Below are positions 37,365 to 46,430 of a stretch of DNA of 64,000 nucleotides, in pieces (position 1 is the first letter of the stretch; every line of letters starts with the position of its first letter). Source of the stretch: Methylotenera_A sp046594915. GTDB taxonomy: Bacteria > Pseudomonadota > Gammaproteobacteria > Burkholderiales > Methylophilaceae. Position numbers and translations under genes: made by a program. The stretch lies in assembly GCA_046594915.1 (NCBI GenBank), contig JBKJRC010000003.1:248001-312000 (forward strand), given 5' to 3'. The notes beneath the pieces were generated by a model, which ran no database searches, was not told the DNA's origin, and saw only the letters and a list, made by a program, of their open reading frames with translations.

Positions 37365-38088
37365 TTGGCTTATTCTCACCTATAAAGTGCCCAGTTAACA
37401 TTTGCCGTTTTTTACCAAAGCCAGCTTGTTTGCTGACATGAAAACCAGCGGCTTGCAAACCGCGCTTAACTATACCAGCGCTGGTAAAAGTGGCAAATGT
37501 TGTGTTGTTTTTCGATAATCTCGTCATTTGTGCAAACAGTACAGGCTGCCACATATCTGGGTTTTTTGCAGGTGCAAACCCATCTAAAAACCACGCATCC
37601 GCTGTTGCTGTTGTTTTTGTTAAGCAATCTGTCGCATCGCCAATCAATAAGGTTAATTGCACGCGACCATCGAATAATTGCACACTTTTGCTGGTTAAGT
37701 CCTGATATAGGGCCAAAAATGGTGCTGAAATTTGATTTAATACAGGCCAAAGTGCTAAAGTCGTGCCGATTTCTGACAAGCTCAGTGGAAATTTTTCTAT
37801 GCTGATAAAGTGCAAACTAGCATTTTCTGGTGCATATTGCAGCCAAAGTTGCGCGGCACATAAAAAATTCAAGCCAGTACCAAAACCAGTTTCAATAATA
37901 GTAAAAGTGCTGGTTTTTAATTGTTGCCAACGTTGCGTTAAGTGATTGCCTTGCAAAAAAACATAATCTGTTTCTAATAATCCATTGTCGCTGGAGTAGT
38001 AGACATCCTGAAAAATGGTGGAGTAGGGCTGAGGTTGGCCTTGTTGGTCAGTGCGCCATTCGATTGGGCTAACTGCAGAGTTTGGCAT
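37354..38088 (-). CDS. mnmD: tRNA (mnm5s2U34) methyltransferase MnmD, stand-alone
   Basis: SAM-dependent methyltransferase (DUF752) that methylates nm5(s2)U34 in tRNA. Seen: the N-terminal IEWRTDQQGQPQPYSTIFQDVYYS, SAM loop IIETGFGTGLNFL near 65-77, IEKFPLS, LIGDAT, and WFLDGFAPAKNPDMW, a hallmark of the family, followed by TFTSAGIVKRGLQAAGF and FGKKRQML. 244 residues, ending where the E. coli fusion continues into the oxidase. Product of the next gene acts before it in the pathway. Confidence 0.9.
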   Translation of the reverse strand: MPNSAVSPIEWRTDQQGQPQPYSTIFQDVYYSSDNGLLETDYVFLQGNHLTQRWQQLKTSTFTIIETGFGTGLNFLCAAQLWLQYAPENASLHFISIEKFPLSLSEIGTTLALWPVLNQISAPFLALYQDLTSKSVQLFDGRVQLTLLIGDATDCLTKTTATADAWFLDGFAPAKNPDMWQPVLFAQMTRLSKNNTTFATFTSAGIVKRGLQAAGFHVSKQAGFGKKRQMLTGHFIGENKPSGQ

Positions 38089-38155
38089 AAATTGAGATGA
38101 ATAAATTATAGGAATCTCATTTTAAAAGCAAACAGTTAAAACAAAGAAGAGAATC

Positions 38156-39433
38156 TTAAATTAGCGCTGCTCTACGATTTTCTGGTTTGGCTAATAATAA
38201 ATGTACGTCTCCCAGCGCGCGCTCTGCAAAGCCGCCTTCACAGTAGCACAAATAAAATTCCCACATTTTGATAAATTCTTCAGAGTAACCAAGCTTGCGT
38301 ATTGCATCGATGTGGGTAAAAAAGTTTTCGCGCCAGGCGGCCAAAGTAGTTGCGTAATGCGGGCCAATATCTTCGCAATCGAATAAGCGTAAATCACTGG
38401 TTTTGGTGATGCTATTGAGCATGGCGGTATTCGATGGAATGCAGGAGCCTGGGAAAATATAGCGCTGAATAAAATCCACGCTGTTTTTTGCAGATTCAAA
38501 TCGCTGGTCGGCGATGGTGATAGCTTGAATTAACGCCAAGCCATTGGGTTTAAGTAATGTGCCTAATTTAGAAAAATAAGTATTGTAATATTGATGCCCA
38601 ACCGCTTCAATCATTTCAATTGAAACTAATTTATCAAATTGTCCTTGTAAGTCCCTGTAATCATTTAATAAAACTGTTATTTCACAATCTAAATTTGCCG
38701 CTTTAACACGTTCCACCGCCAGTGCATATTGCTGTTTTGAGATAGTAGTTGTGGTGACTTTGCAGCCATAATGGCGTGCGGCATAAATCGCAAAACCACC
38801 CCAGCCAGTGCCAATTTCTACTACGTGATCCGTGGTTTTTAAGTCTAATTTGTCGCAAATGACTTTTAGTTTTTTGAGTGAAGCGGCTTCTAATGTACTA
38901 GTTGAATCTTCAAAGATCCCAGATGAATACATCATGGTCGGGTCTAGCCAAAGCTTAAAGAAATCGTTGCCCAAATCATAATGCGCGGCAATGTTCTTGC
39001 GGCTGCCCTCTGCGGTGTTGCTGTTAAGCCAATGCAACACTTTCATCAGCGGTTTGGTTGCCCATTGGTAGCCGCCTTCCAGCGCATCCATCACCGATTG
39101 ATTGACGCACATCAGGCGAATCACATTGGTGAGATTATCCGCTGTCCAGTAACCCAGCATATAGGCTTCACCTGCGCCAATGCTGCCGCCGAACGCAATC
39201 TCGCCATAAAAACGTGCATCGAGCACCTGAATCGTCGCCTTCATACCTTCAGAACCAGCAAAAATATGTTTTTCTTGTCCATCAATAATCGTCAGATTGC
39301 CTATTTTAAGATGGTTGAGCCGCTTAAGAATTTGTACTTTAGCAAAATTCGCTACCCATTTAGAGCGGCTTTTTTGCTTTAGTCCAGTGGTCAAAGTTTC
39401 GGCTGATGCTGTTGTATTAGTGATGGTATTCAT
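38156..39433 (-). CDS. cfa: Cyclopropane-fatty-acyl-phospholipid synthase, full-length type
   Basis: SAM-dependent enzyme that adds a methylene (or methyl) group to unsaturated acyl chains of membrane phospholipids. N-terminal lipid-binding domain to about 140 (FYGEIAFGGSIGAGEAYMLG), then the methyltransferase: NIAAHYDLGNDFFKLWLD, MMYSSGIF, VVEIGTGWGGFAIYAA (SAM loop near 212-227), SIEMIEAVGHQYY, and the C-terminal YCEGGFAERALGDVH. 425 residues, as in proteobacterial CFA synthases. Last gene of the sigma-factor locus, 49 bases after DUF1365. One of two such enzymes here. Confidence 0.92.
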   Translation of the reverse strand: MNTITNTTASAETLTTGLKQKSRSKWVANFAKVQILKRLNHLKIGNLTIIDGQEKHIFAGSEGMKATIQVLDARFYGEIAFGGSIGAGEAYMLGYWTADNLTNVIRLMCVNQSVMDALEGGYQWATKPLMKVLHWLNSNTAEGSRKNIAAHYDLGNDFFKLWLDPTMMYSSGIFEDSTSTLEAASLKKLKVICDKLDLKTTDHVVEIGTGWGGFAIYAARHYGCKVTTTTISKQQYALAVERVKAANLDCEITVLLNDYRDLQGQFDKLVSIEMIEAVGHQYYNTYFSKLGTLLKPNGLALIQAITIADQRFESAKNSVDFIQRYIFPGSCIPSNTAMLNSITKTSDLRLFDCEDIGPHYATTLAAWRENFFTHIDAIRKLGYSEEFIKMWEFYLCYCEGGFAERALGDVHLLLAKPENRRAALI

Positions 39434-39482
39434 AGCGATATATACGGTATCAAAACTCGTTCAGATTCAAAAAATATCTTCA

Positions 39483-40259
39483 TTAATGCGCAGGGTTAGA
39501 ATAAAACGGTACACGTTTTAACCATAATTTAAGCGCATTCCAGTAAATTGCTGCAACTACTTTCATCGTCATAAACGGATATTGAATTAACAGCCAGTTT
39601 AATGTGGATTCAGTGATTTCTTGGCGTTGCAAAGCCAGCGTGGCGTTAAATAGTTGCTGATTATTTTGCAGGTTTTTCATATGCACCAATAATTGATTCG
39701 CTTCTAATTTAAACGCCCAATCATATTCAATATCCATGGGCATAAACGGTGAAACATGAAAGTCTTTGTGCAATTTAAACACGGTTATCTCACCATTTTT
39801 GGTTAACTTAACCACTTTTTCGGATGAATTTTTACGCATAAAATCATGTACATAAGCATAATCTTCGCCCCACGGCGTGTTGGTGATGTGCGTGACAATC
39901 GCTTGCAACGTGGTGCCATCGGCTTCAAAACAATAATAAAAACTTACTGGATTAAAACAATGTCCAAAATAGCGCATATTTGTGAGCAAGCGAATCGCTC
40001 CGCGTGGTGTATTATCGGTCGCGGCGGCGATTAAATCGCTTATTTCTGTTTTTAACGGTTTGGCAGGATTGCCATAATAATCGGCACGTTTAAATTGGGC
40101 GATATTGGCTTTTTCCAGCGACCAAAAGCGCGATTTGTTGAACAGTTGCGGCAATTCGTCTAAATCCAAGTACATCATAAACACGCGATAACGAAAACCA
40201 TGCACTTTGGGTAAATAGCGGTGATGCGCAACCCAGCCTTTGTAGATAGCGCTATTCAC
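39483..40259 (-). CDS. DUF1365 protein
   Basis: Member of DUF1365, a family nearly always next to CFA synthase and an FAD oxidoreductase in stress- or light-induced lipid loci. Recognisable: GWVAHHRYLPKVHGFRYRVFMMYLDLDELP at the start (in parts), the FNPVSFYYCF block near 105, and TPWGEDYAYV. 258 residues. Starts with a GTG two bases after the FAD oxidoreductase stop, so translation is coupled. Biochemical function unknown; a role in acyl-chain modification is inferred from context. Confidence 0.88.
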   Translation of the reverse strand: MNSAIYKGWVAHHRYLPKVHGFRYRVFMMYLDLDELPQLFNKSRFWSLEKANIAQFKRADYYGNPAKPLKTEISDLIAAATDNTPRGAIRLLTNMRYFGHCFNPVSFYYCFEADGTTLQAIVTHITNTPWGEDYAYVHDFMRKNSSEKVVKLTKNGEITVFKLHKDFHVSPFMPMDIEYDWAFKLEANQLLVHMKNLQNNQQLFNATLALQRQEITESTLNWLLIQYPFMTMKVVAAIYWNALKLWLKRVPFYSNPAH

Positions 40260-40261
40260 AC

Positions 40262-41545
40262 TTAATCATTTCTACTATGTGTTTTAAAATGTTGCAACGC
40301 ATTCAATGCGCTGGCAACGCCATCTTCATGAAAGCCATTCAACCAATAGGCACCCGCATATCCAGTCAGATTTTGTCCGCTGATTTCCGCATGCCTTGCT
40401 TGTGCCGCCACCCCAGCCAGTGTGTAAACAGGATGCATATATTTAAGCCGTTTAATGACTTTTGCCGGATTGATAAAATCGGTATGGTTTAAAGTCACTA
40501 ATATCGGTTCAGGCGATTGAATATTTTGCAGAATATTCATGTTGTAAGTCACCTGCACTTTGTTGGATGGATTGACTTCTGAAGACTGGGCATGTGATGG
40601 TTTGGCCGTCACATGGTAATTCCAGGCCGCCCAAGCCAGCTTGCGTTTTGGCAGTAAACTAATATCGTGATGCAAATAAACCGTATTTTCCTGATAGGGA
40701 ATCGCCCCCAAAATATTGCGTTCTTGCGCCGTAGCATCTGCACCCAATATTTTTAAAGCCTGATCGCTATGGCATGCAAAAAATACATAATCAAACGTTT
40801 GTTCCTCATTATTTAAGGGCTGAATTTTAACTGCATTTTTTAAACGTTTTACGCTGATAATTGGAGTGTTTAACTGAATGTTGTCTTTAAAAGGGTTGGT
40901 TAGTTTTTCAACATATCGAGCAGACCCGCCAGTAATGGTGCGCCATTGCGGTCGGTTGTTCACCGTTAACATACCGTGATGATGAAAAAACCGCACCAAG
41001 AAACGCGCAGGAAAATCCAGCATCTGCGCCGCATCGGTAGACCAAATGGCCGCGCCCATCGGTAGAATATAATTGTTGATAAACGCAGGTTTGTAATGAT
41101 TTTGCGCTAAATAATCGCCTAATTTAATTTCGCTATCGTTTTGTAATAAAGCCAGCGATTGTTTATTAAAGCGCAAAATATCGCGAATCATGCCGTAAAA
41201 GCTGGGCTTAAAAAAATTGCGACGTTGTGCAAATAGGCTATTTAAAGTCGTTCCGTTGTACTCTAAACCTGTTATTTCATTGCGCACACTAAAGCTCATT
41301 TGGCTGGGCTGCCAAGCAACCTTTAGCGTATCCAGCATTTGAATAAAATTGGGATAGGTACGGTCGTTAAACACAATAAAACCGGTGTCTATCGCATATT
41401 TTCTGCCAAATAATTCAATATCATGCGTATGTGTGTGGCCGCCAATGTGACTATTGGCTTCAAACACGGTGATGTCGTGTGCCTGATGTAAATGATGGGC
41501 GATGGTGTTGCCAGCGATGCCACTGCCAATAATAGCTATTTTCAT
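40262..41545 (-). CDS. FAD-dependent amine-oxidase-like oxidoreductase
   Basis: Flavoprotein with the N-terminal dinucleotide fold IAIIGSGIAGNTIAHHLH, VFEANSHIGGHTHTH, GFIVFNDRTYPNF and the C-terminal YAGAYWLNGFHEDGVASALNA (FAD-contact helix). 427 residues, no signal peptide. The family is annotated as NAD/FAD-binding amine oxidase and co-occurs with DUF1365 and CFA synthase; in Rhodobacter a similar set belongs to the SigE/ChrR singlet-oxygen response. Candidate substrate is a modified phospholipid acyl chain; that is inference. Confidence 0.87.
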   Translation of the reverse strand: MKIAIIGSGIAGNTIAHHLHQAHDITVFEANSHIGGHTHTHDIELFGRKYAIDTGFIVFNDRTYPNFIQMLDTLKVAWQPSQMSFSVRNEITGLEYNGTTLNSLFAQRRNFFKPSFYGMIRDILRFNKQSLALLQNDSEIKLGDYLAQNHYKPAFINNYILPMGAAIWSTDAAQMLDFPARFLVRFFHHHGMLTVNNRPQWRTITGGSARYVEKLTNPFKDNIQLNTPIISVKRLKNAVKIQPLNNEEQTFDYVFFACHSDQALKILGADATAQERNILGAIPYQENTVYLHHDISLLPKRKLAWAAWNYHVTAKPSHAQSSEVNPSNKVQVTYNMNILQNIQSPEPILVTLNHTDFINPAKVIKRLKYMHPVYTLAGVAAQARHAEISGQNLTGYAGAYWLNGFHEDGVASALNALQHFKTHSRND

Positions 41546-41565
41546 GAATAATCTCTAAAAGATAT

Positions 41566-41685
41566 TTTTTTGCCGTATTACTGCGTTGCGAGGTACTCGA
41601 AATCCTCATGTACCTCAATTTACTTACGGGTGTATATTTGGCATTCTCAATTCTAAGCGCCTCATCAGGCATTCCAAAACGCTAT
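41566..41685. repeat. REP-like nested palindrome between FAD oxidoreductase and desaturase
   Basis: Within the 190-base gap lies a nested inverted repeat: outer CCGTA at 41573-41577 with TACGG at 41625-41629, inner GAGGTAC at 41590-41596 with GTACCTC at 41610-41616. The rest of the segment resembles extragenic repeats I associate with betaproteobacteria, but only one copy is in the window. Could fold into a hairpin in the transcript. Confidence 0.5.
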
Positions 41686-41735
41686 GTCTGTAAAAATTAT
41701 TTTCATCTTTTATTGGCATCTTATATAGTGTATTT

Positions 41736-42713
41736 CTAATCTTTATATTTTTTGGATTCGCGAATGGCGATGGGTACTTTTCGCAAGTTCCATATTAAGC
41801 CGAGCGAAGATAGCAGGCGTAATCCATAATAGGTAAAATCGATTTCCCACCAATAAAAACCTTGGCTGGCAGAGCCAGGATAGTGATGGTGGTTGTTATG
41901 CCAGCCTTCGCCCAACGTGAAAATTGCAATCAAAAAATTGTTGCGACTTTCATCGCGTGTCGCATAGCGACGTTTGCCCCAAGTGTGCGACAGCGAATTT
42001 ACGCTAAATGTGGCGTGATACAACGCAACGGTCGAAATCACAAACCCCCACACCAGCAATTGCCAGCCGTTGGTACCTAGACTGGGTGCATATTTTTCGA
42101 GCAACATGCCCAAGCCAAAAATACTTAACGCAAAAATAGTCGGAATTAATACATCAAAACGGTCTAAAAAGCGCAATTCGGGGAATTTAGCCAGTTCTTT
42201 TACACGGTCTAATTGGGTGTGAAAATTGTTGCGCGATAAGAACCAGCCAATATGGCTCCACAAAAAACCGTGTTGCACGGGCGAGTGTGCGTCGCTTTCT
42301 TCATCTGAATGGCTGTGATGATGACGATGGTGCGCTGCCCACCACAATGGCCCGCGCTGCACAGCAGTTGCGCCTATAACAGCAAATATTAACTGGCCAG
42401 CGCGGCTGGTTTGAAAGGCTTTGTGCGAAAAATAACGGTGATAAAAACCGGTAATCGCAAACATTCTTAATGCATATAATGCAATTGCAAAAATAATCGC
42501 AAACAAGCTGTAACCAACCCAAAACAGGGCGAAGCAAGCCAGATGCATGACAACAAAGGGAATCACGCGCCAAAAATCGATATTTTGTTTGTCGTCAATA
42601 CTCTCGCCCGAAATTGATGTATCTAAAGTTATAGCGTCAGAAACTGCGGCACTATCTAGCCAACTGGATAAAACTTTCAAAAAAGAACGTTTACTTGACA
42701 TAGGTTGACTCAT
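41736..42713 (-). CDS. Membrane fatty acid desaturase (acyl-CoA/acyl-lipid delta-9 type)
   Basis: Di-iron membrane desaturase. The three His boxes are present: HRYFSH, HRHHHSH-D (H-x2-HH), and EGWHNNHHHYP; hydrophobic helices flank them. In the delta-9 acyl-CoA family these boxes bind two irons and use O2. Start: the long frame opens at 42812 inside the lipocalin gene; the ATG at 42713 or 42701, overlapping the lipocalin end by 23 or 11 bases, is more likely. About 325 residues. In the locus it could supply or further desaturate the acyl chains that the CFA-type enzymes modify. Confidence 0.9.
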   Translation of the reverse strand: MSQPMSSKRSFLKVLSSWLDSAAVSDAITLDTSISGESIDDKQNIDFWRVIPFVVMHLACFALFWVGYSLFAIIFAIALYALRMFAITGFYHRYFSHKAFQTSRAGQLIFAVIGATAVQRGPLWWAAHHRHHHSHSDEESDAHSPVQHGFLWSHIGWFLSRNNFHTQLDRVKELAKFPELRFLDRFDVLIPTIFALSIFGLGMLLEKYAPSLGTNGWQLLVWGFVISTVALYHATFSVNSLSHTWGKRRYATRDESRNNFLIAIFTLGEGWHNNHHHYPGSASQGFYWWEIDFTYYGLRLLSSLGLIWNLRKVPIAIRESKKYKD

Positions 42714-43290
42714 TTTTTTCGGAGTTATTCGATTTGGATGTACCAGATTGCAAAGTCCAGTTTTGCGGTACTTTACGCAATTTGGCAGTGTCATAGCCCA
42801 ATTTAGCCACAAAATCGGTTAATTCGAGATACTTTGCATCCGAAATTTGCGGTTCGCGCGCCATAATCCACACGTAATCGCGCGCGTTACGGGCAATGAT
42901 GGTGTGCTGATAATCGCGATCTAAATAAGCGATGCGGTATTCGGCTTTAATTGGCCAGATAAACTGCATGCCCCAAAGCGCGTTGCCTGAATCTTTCACC
43001 ACAAAACCGCGTGGTTTATAGGTTTTAAGCGGCCCATCAAAAGCGCCTTTGTAATAGGTGAATGTCGTGGCAATTGTGCCATCTGCATCCAGCTTGTAAT
43101 GTTCAATTGCGTTGTAAGATTGCGTTTCAATCGCAGTCGGAATCGCTGCAATCACGTACCAGTTACCCATAAAACGCGGTAAATCAACTTGCTTTACAAT
43201 TGGTATGGTATCCATTTTTGTACTCGCACAGCCAGTGATTAACCAGCTAAATAATATTAAAAGTAATACTTTATAATAGTAATTTATCAT
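42691..43290 (-). CDS. blc: Bacterial lipocalin Blc, lipoprotein
   Basis: Outer-membrane lipocalin. Signal peptide with lipobox LITGC (Cys about residue 21) and then the lipocalin start VDLPRFMGNWYVIAAIPT (G-x-W motif), FVVKDSGNALWGMQFIWPIKAEYRI, YVWIMAREP and the C-terminal LRKVPQNW. 199 residues, slightly long because of a Ser/Asn/Lys tail after QNW. E. coli Blc binds lysophospholipids and fatty acids and is stress induced; the same is likely here, given the surrounding lipid-modifying genes. Confidence 0.93.
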   Translation of the reverse strand: MINYYYKVLLLILFSWLITGCASTKMDTIPIVKQVDLPRFMGNWYVIAAIPTAIETQSYNAIEHYKLDADGTIATTFTYYKGAFDGPLKTYKPRGFVVKDSGNALWGMQFIWPIKAEYRIAYLDRDYQHTIIARNARDYVWIMAREPQISDAKYLELTDFVAKLGYDTAKLRKVPQNWTLQSGTSKSNNSEKNESTYVK

Positions 43291-43295
43291 ATTGA

Positions 43296-43931
43296 TTATA
43301 TTAACTTATAGTTAATTGTGTAACCTTCTGGCGTGATGGATTTTAAAGCGACCCATTCATTTTTAAGGTTATACCACAGCTCAATATTGAGCTTGTTTTT
43401 ACCATTCAAACTGCCTTTGAGTTTGTAGTGTGTTGTTTCCATTGGCTTGCCTTTTACGGTAATAGTTTCTACGGACAGCTTTTCAAATTGCGTGTCTAAA
43501 AATTCTGCATTTTGCGGGTTTAGCAATTTGCTTTGCGTTAAAATTTTCGGGTTCCAGTAAGCAAAAGTCATGGTGCAGGCGGGTAAAACTTGCGCAGTTT
43601 TGCCATCCGTTACTTCAAAACCAGCGTCTTTTTTTGTGCCTTTAACACGGGTAAACACTTTATTTTCAGTCGTATTAGCCTCTAAATTGGTTAAACAATC
43701 TTCTTTCCATTGCTCTTTGGCGGTGTGGTCGTAACTATAAGCCTCGATAAATAGTACTTTTACGTTAAATTTGGCACGGCTGGTCAGGTTGCGATTCTGA
43801 TCTAAAGTAAAAGTATGCTTACCGATTTTAGTTTTATCTAAAAACACATCAAACGTCCATTCCTCAGCCATTGCGGGCCATGCAATTATGGCTGCAGTTA
43901 AGAATACGAATACTTTTTTATAGTTAAGCAT
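43296..43931 (-). CDS. Exported DUF6134-like protein
   Basis: Secreted protein of 211 residues with a signal peptide ending AMAEE (cleavage about residue 22). The mature part begins WTFDVFLDKTKIGKHTF and is predicted mostly beta, with a Cys pair (EDCLTN and LPACTMTF) that could form a disulfide. I recall this sequence type as DUF6134, found with lipocalin, DUF1295 and CFA genes; no activity is known. Five bases upstream of the lipocalin gene in a tight operon. Might be a periplasmic lipid or carotenoid-binding protein, but that is guesswork. Confidence 0.75.
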   Translation of the reverse strand: MLNYKKVFVFLTAAIIAWPAMAEEWTFDVFLDKTKIGKHTFTLDQNRNLTSRAKFNVKVLFIEAYSYDHTAKEQWKEDCLTNLEANTTENKVFTRVKGTKKDAGFEVTDGKTAQVLPACTMTFAYWNPKILTQSKLLNPQNAEFLDTQFEKLSVETITVKGKPMETTHYKLKGSLNGKNKLNIELWYNLKNEWVALKSITPEGYTINYKLI

Positions 43932-43945
43932 TAAAACCTCATCAT

Positions 43946-44719
43946 TTAATTTTTAGGTAAACCCGGTATAAAGCTATTGGTATTTTTAATATAAGCAACA
44001 TAAGCAGGACGACGCGCTGCAATGTCTTTTTCCAGCAAACTAACGCCACTCACTTTAAGTAAAAGCAGCGTCATTAAAATTGGCGAAATAATCGCCCACC
44101 AAGCACCACCTGCCAGTGCAATTAGGTAAAATCCCCACCACACACAGCATTCGCCAAAATAATTGGGGTGACGGCTGTAGCGCCACAAACCAGTATCAAG
44201 CACTTTTCCCTTATTTTTCGCATGACTTTTAAATCGGGTTAATTGCCAATCGGCGACAGTTTCCCAGAAAAATCCCAATAAAAATAGTGTTAACCCAAGA
44301 TAGTCCAATACATTTATGGGCGTATTTGCATCAATTGCAGCATATAAAGACAGTGAAATAATCCACGCTAAAACCGCCTGCAAGCCAAAAATAATATAAG
44401 CACTTTTTAGCCAAAAATGCGGCTCATTATTACGCCTGATTTCCACATAACGATGGTCTTCATGCGGCCCCCAATTGCGCCAAGTGAGGTATGCGCATAA
44501 TCGAACCGCCCATAGCGTAACTAGCGTTAAAACCAGATAAATACGTGCTGTGCTGTCAAATACAAATAGCGCGCTGGTATAGCTGGCTAATACAAAGAAT
44601 AAACTCCACATGCTGTCCACATGCGTCACGTTGTCGCGTATCAAGCTCAACATCCAACCCATCAGCGCGAATAAGCCGATGGCAATTAAACTGTATAGAT
44701 AAATAGACCAATTAAACAT
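43946..44719 (-). CDS. DUF1295 (steroid 5-alpha-reductase-like) membrane protein
   Basis: Integral membrane protein, 257 residues, with about six hydrophobic helices and the DUF1295 signature: RLCAYLTWRNWG, ADWQLTRFKSHAKNKGKVLDTGLW (in parts), YSRHPNYFGECCVWWGFYL. This C-terminal fold is shared with steroid 5-alpha reductases and isoprenylcysteine methyltransferases, which reduce or methylate lipid substrates using NADPH or SAM. A reductase acting on a membrane lipid is plausible. Lies 14 bases upstream of the DUF6134 gene. Confidence 0.88.
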   Translation of the reverse strand: MFNWSIYLYSLIAIGLFALMGWMLSLIRDNVTHVDSMWSLFFVLASYTSALFVFDSTARIYLVLTLVTLWAVRLCAYLTWRNWGPHEDHRYVEIRRNNEPHFWLKSAYIIFGLQAVLAWIISLSLYAAIDANTPINVLDYLGLTLFLLGFFWETVADWQLTRFKSHAKNKGKVLDTGLWRYSRHPNYFGECCVWWGFYLIALAGGAWWAIISPILMTLLLLKVSGVSLLEKDIAARRPAYVAYIKNTNSFIPGLPKN

Positions 44720-44724
44720 GTTAA

Positions 44725-45294
44725 CTATTGAAATCCATCAAATTTTGTCGATAATTTAAGCAGTAAAGGTGTTATTAATGCCCAGCCAACGCTTAATGCA
44801 ATATAACTGGCTGGTAGATTATTCAGCGTAACTGCACCTAGTTTTTCTGCGCCCATATAAGCCAATGGGCCGCCAACGGCGCCAAATAAAATAGCCACAA
44901 GCCAACGCGCGCGCGACTTCATCTCTTTCATCCAGCGCAAACTAACATTCAACACCGTTACAAACTCTGCCCAAAGTGCCAAAATCCATACTGGCACTAA
45001 TAAATTATTCCAATTTTGTAAATTATTCCAACTTTGTAAATTACTCCAACCATGCGCTTGGTAACTGATTAGCTGATGATTCAGCATAATCTGATCAAAA
45101 GTGCCGCCAATCACCAAAGTAATCAGTAACAATTGCATTTCTTTTTTTGCTTGCTTGGCTTGCGTTAAGTGCCAGATAATAATGGCAATCACAACCGCCA
45201 CGCCAAGCCAGGGCATTTGTTTGGCGGCACCTAATACACAGGCAAACCAACCTATTTGAAACAATGCAAAATTAATAATCAGACGTGGTTGCAT
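44725..45294 (-). CDS. DUF2878 membrane protein
   Basis: A 189-residue inner-membrane protein with five to six hydrophobic helices; INFALFQIGWFACVLGAA and the late GGPLAYMGAEKLGAV block fit DUF2878. Function unknown. It contains an internal repeat (LQSWNNLQNWNNL, about residues 80-92) coded by an 18-bp tandem duplication. Ends five bases before the DUF1295 gene, so co-translated with it. The family co-occurs with CFA/DUF1295 in several gammaproteobacterial light-response loci (recollection, not checked). Confidence 0.82.
   Translation of the reverse strand: MQPRLIINFALFQIGWFACVLGAAKQMPWLGVAVVIAIIIWHLTQAKQAKKEMQLLLITLVIGGTFDQIMLNHQLISYQAHGWSNLQSWNNLQNWNNLLVPVWILALWAEFVTVLNVSLRWMKEMKSRARWLVAILFGAVGGPLAYMGAEKLGAVTLNNLPASYIALSVGWALITPLLLKLSTKFDGFQ
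45001..45054. repeat. 18-bp tandem repeat, three copies, in the DUF2878 gene
   Basis: Three adjacent copies of an 18-base unit (taaattattccaattttg and variants) code for repeated six-residue units of the type W-N-N-L-Q-x. The repeats fall in a loop between predicted helices and keep the frame, so length can vary. Confidence 0.85.
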
Positions 45295-45302
45295 GCGATT
45301 TT

Positions 45303-46334
45303 TTATTTTTTCTCAAACAGGTAATGCGTTACCCACCACTCTTGACCGTTGTTGTAACCGAATAATTCCGCACACGCCATATAAAACATACGCCAGCGAT
45401 TACGCCACATTTCCACGTCTTTATCGCCATAAGTACCGGCTAAAATCGGCGTGATGGCTTTGGCGTTTTTATCCATATTTTCTAACCAGGCATTAGCAGT
45501 TTTTTCGTAATGCGTGCCGTCCCAGCGCCAGCGTTGCATTAACTTTAAATCATCCTGAAAATGCAATGGCAAATCGTCGCTTGGCATAATACCGCCACTG
45601 AAAAAGAACTGGCTCATCCAATCGTCGTCATTGTGCACATCAAACGCATACGGTGTATTGCGGTGCACAAAAATATGCTTAAAGAATTTGCCTTTTGGTT
45701 TTAACCAGCTGGCGACTTTGCCATATAGCACTTGATAATTGCGCATATGCTCAAACATTTCCACCGAAACGACGCGGTCGTATGTTGATGGCGCTTCAAA
45801 TGTATTCATATCGGCGGTGATGATATTGATATTGGTTAAACCGCGCGATTTCGCCGTGTTCATAATATATTCGCGCTGCGAATTAGAGTTTGATACGCCA
45901 GTGATGCTGGCTTTGGGGTATTGCGCTGCCATCCAAAGTGACAGCGAACCCCAGCCGCAACCCAGTTCTAGAATAGCCTGGCCATTTTGCAAATCGGCAT
46001 GATTGCAGGTTTGTGTTAACGCTAATACTTCTGCTTCATCCAACGTTTGCGTATCTGGCATCCAAAAACAGCTGCTGTATTTGCGGTTAACACCCAAACA
46101 GAAATGAAAAAACGCCGCAGGCACTTCGTAATGCTGCGTGTTGGCCAGTTCTGGCACCGGCGCAATCGCTGATGCATTCATATTGGCAATAAACGTGGTT
46201 AAACTGGCCATGCCAACTTCGCAATCGTCTGCAGAAATCTCGGCTAACCGCTGCTTAACCAACTGCCGAATACCTTGTCGCACGATAGAGTCAGGCAAAT
46301 TACCCGATTCTGCTAATTTAATCGCTAAACCCAT
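45303..46334 (-). CDS. CFA-synthase-like SAM methyltransferase, short form
   Basis: Second cyclopropane-synthase-family methyltransferase, 343 residues, divergent from the 425-residue one. It has QHYEVPAAFFHFCLGVNRKYSSCFW, SAM loop AILELGCGWGSLSLWMAA near 125-142, SVEMFEHMRNY and FKHIFVHR, but lacks the N-terminal lipid domain and the YCEGGF tail. The short form is typical of enzymes that methylate rather than cyclopropanate acyl chains, or of unknown substrate. First structural gene after the sigma/anti-sigma pair, separated by 96 bases that could hold a promoter. Confidence 0.88.
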   Translation of the reverse strand: MGLAIKLAESGNLPDSIVRQGIRQLVKQRLAEISADDCEVGMASLTTFIANMNASAIAPVPELANTQHYEVPAAFFHFCLGVNRKYSSCFWMPDTQTLDEAEVLALTQTCNHADLQNGQAILELGCGWGSLSLWMAAQYPKASITGVSNSNSQREYIMNTAKSRGLTNINIITADMNTFEAPSTYDRVVSVEMFEHMRNYQVLYGKVASWLKPKGKFFKHIFVHRNTPYAFDVHNDDDWMSQFFFSGGIMPSDDLPLHFQDDLKLMQRWRWDGTHYEKTANAWLENMDKNAKAITPILAGTYGDKDVEMWRNRWRMFYMACAELFGYNNGQEWWVTHYLFEKK

Positions 46335-46430
46335 TGTTATTTACTTTCTTTGTCATGTTTTCTGTGTAAAGTGAATACTTAACCCATATTTTGGCTTAAA
46401 TATTTGAGCCTGATATTTAAGCGCTATACA

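Noticed and set aside
42714..42812. N-terminal extension of the desaturase
   Set aside because: It is the lipocalin gene read in another frame; the ATG at 42713 is better.
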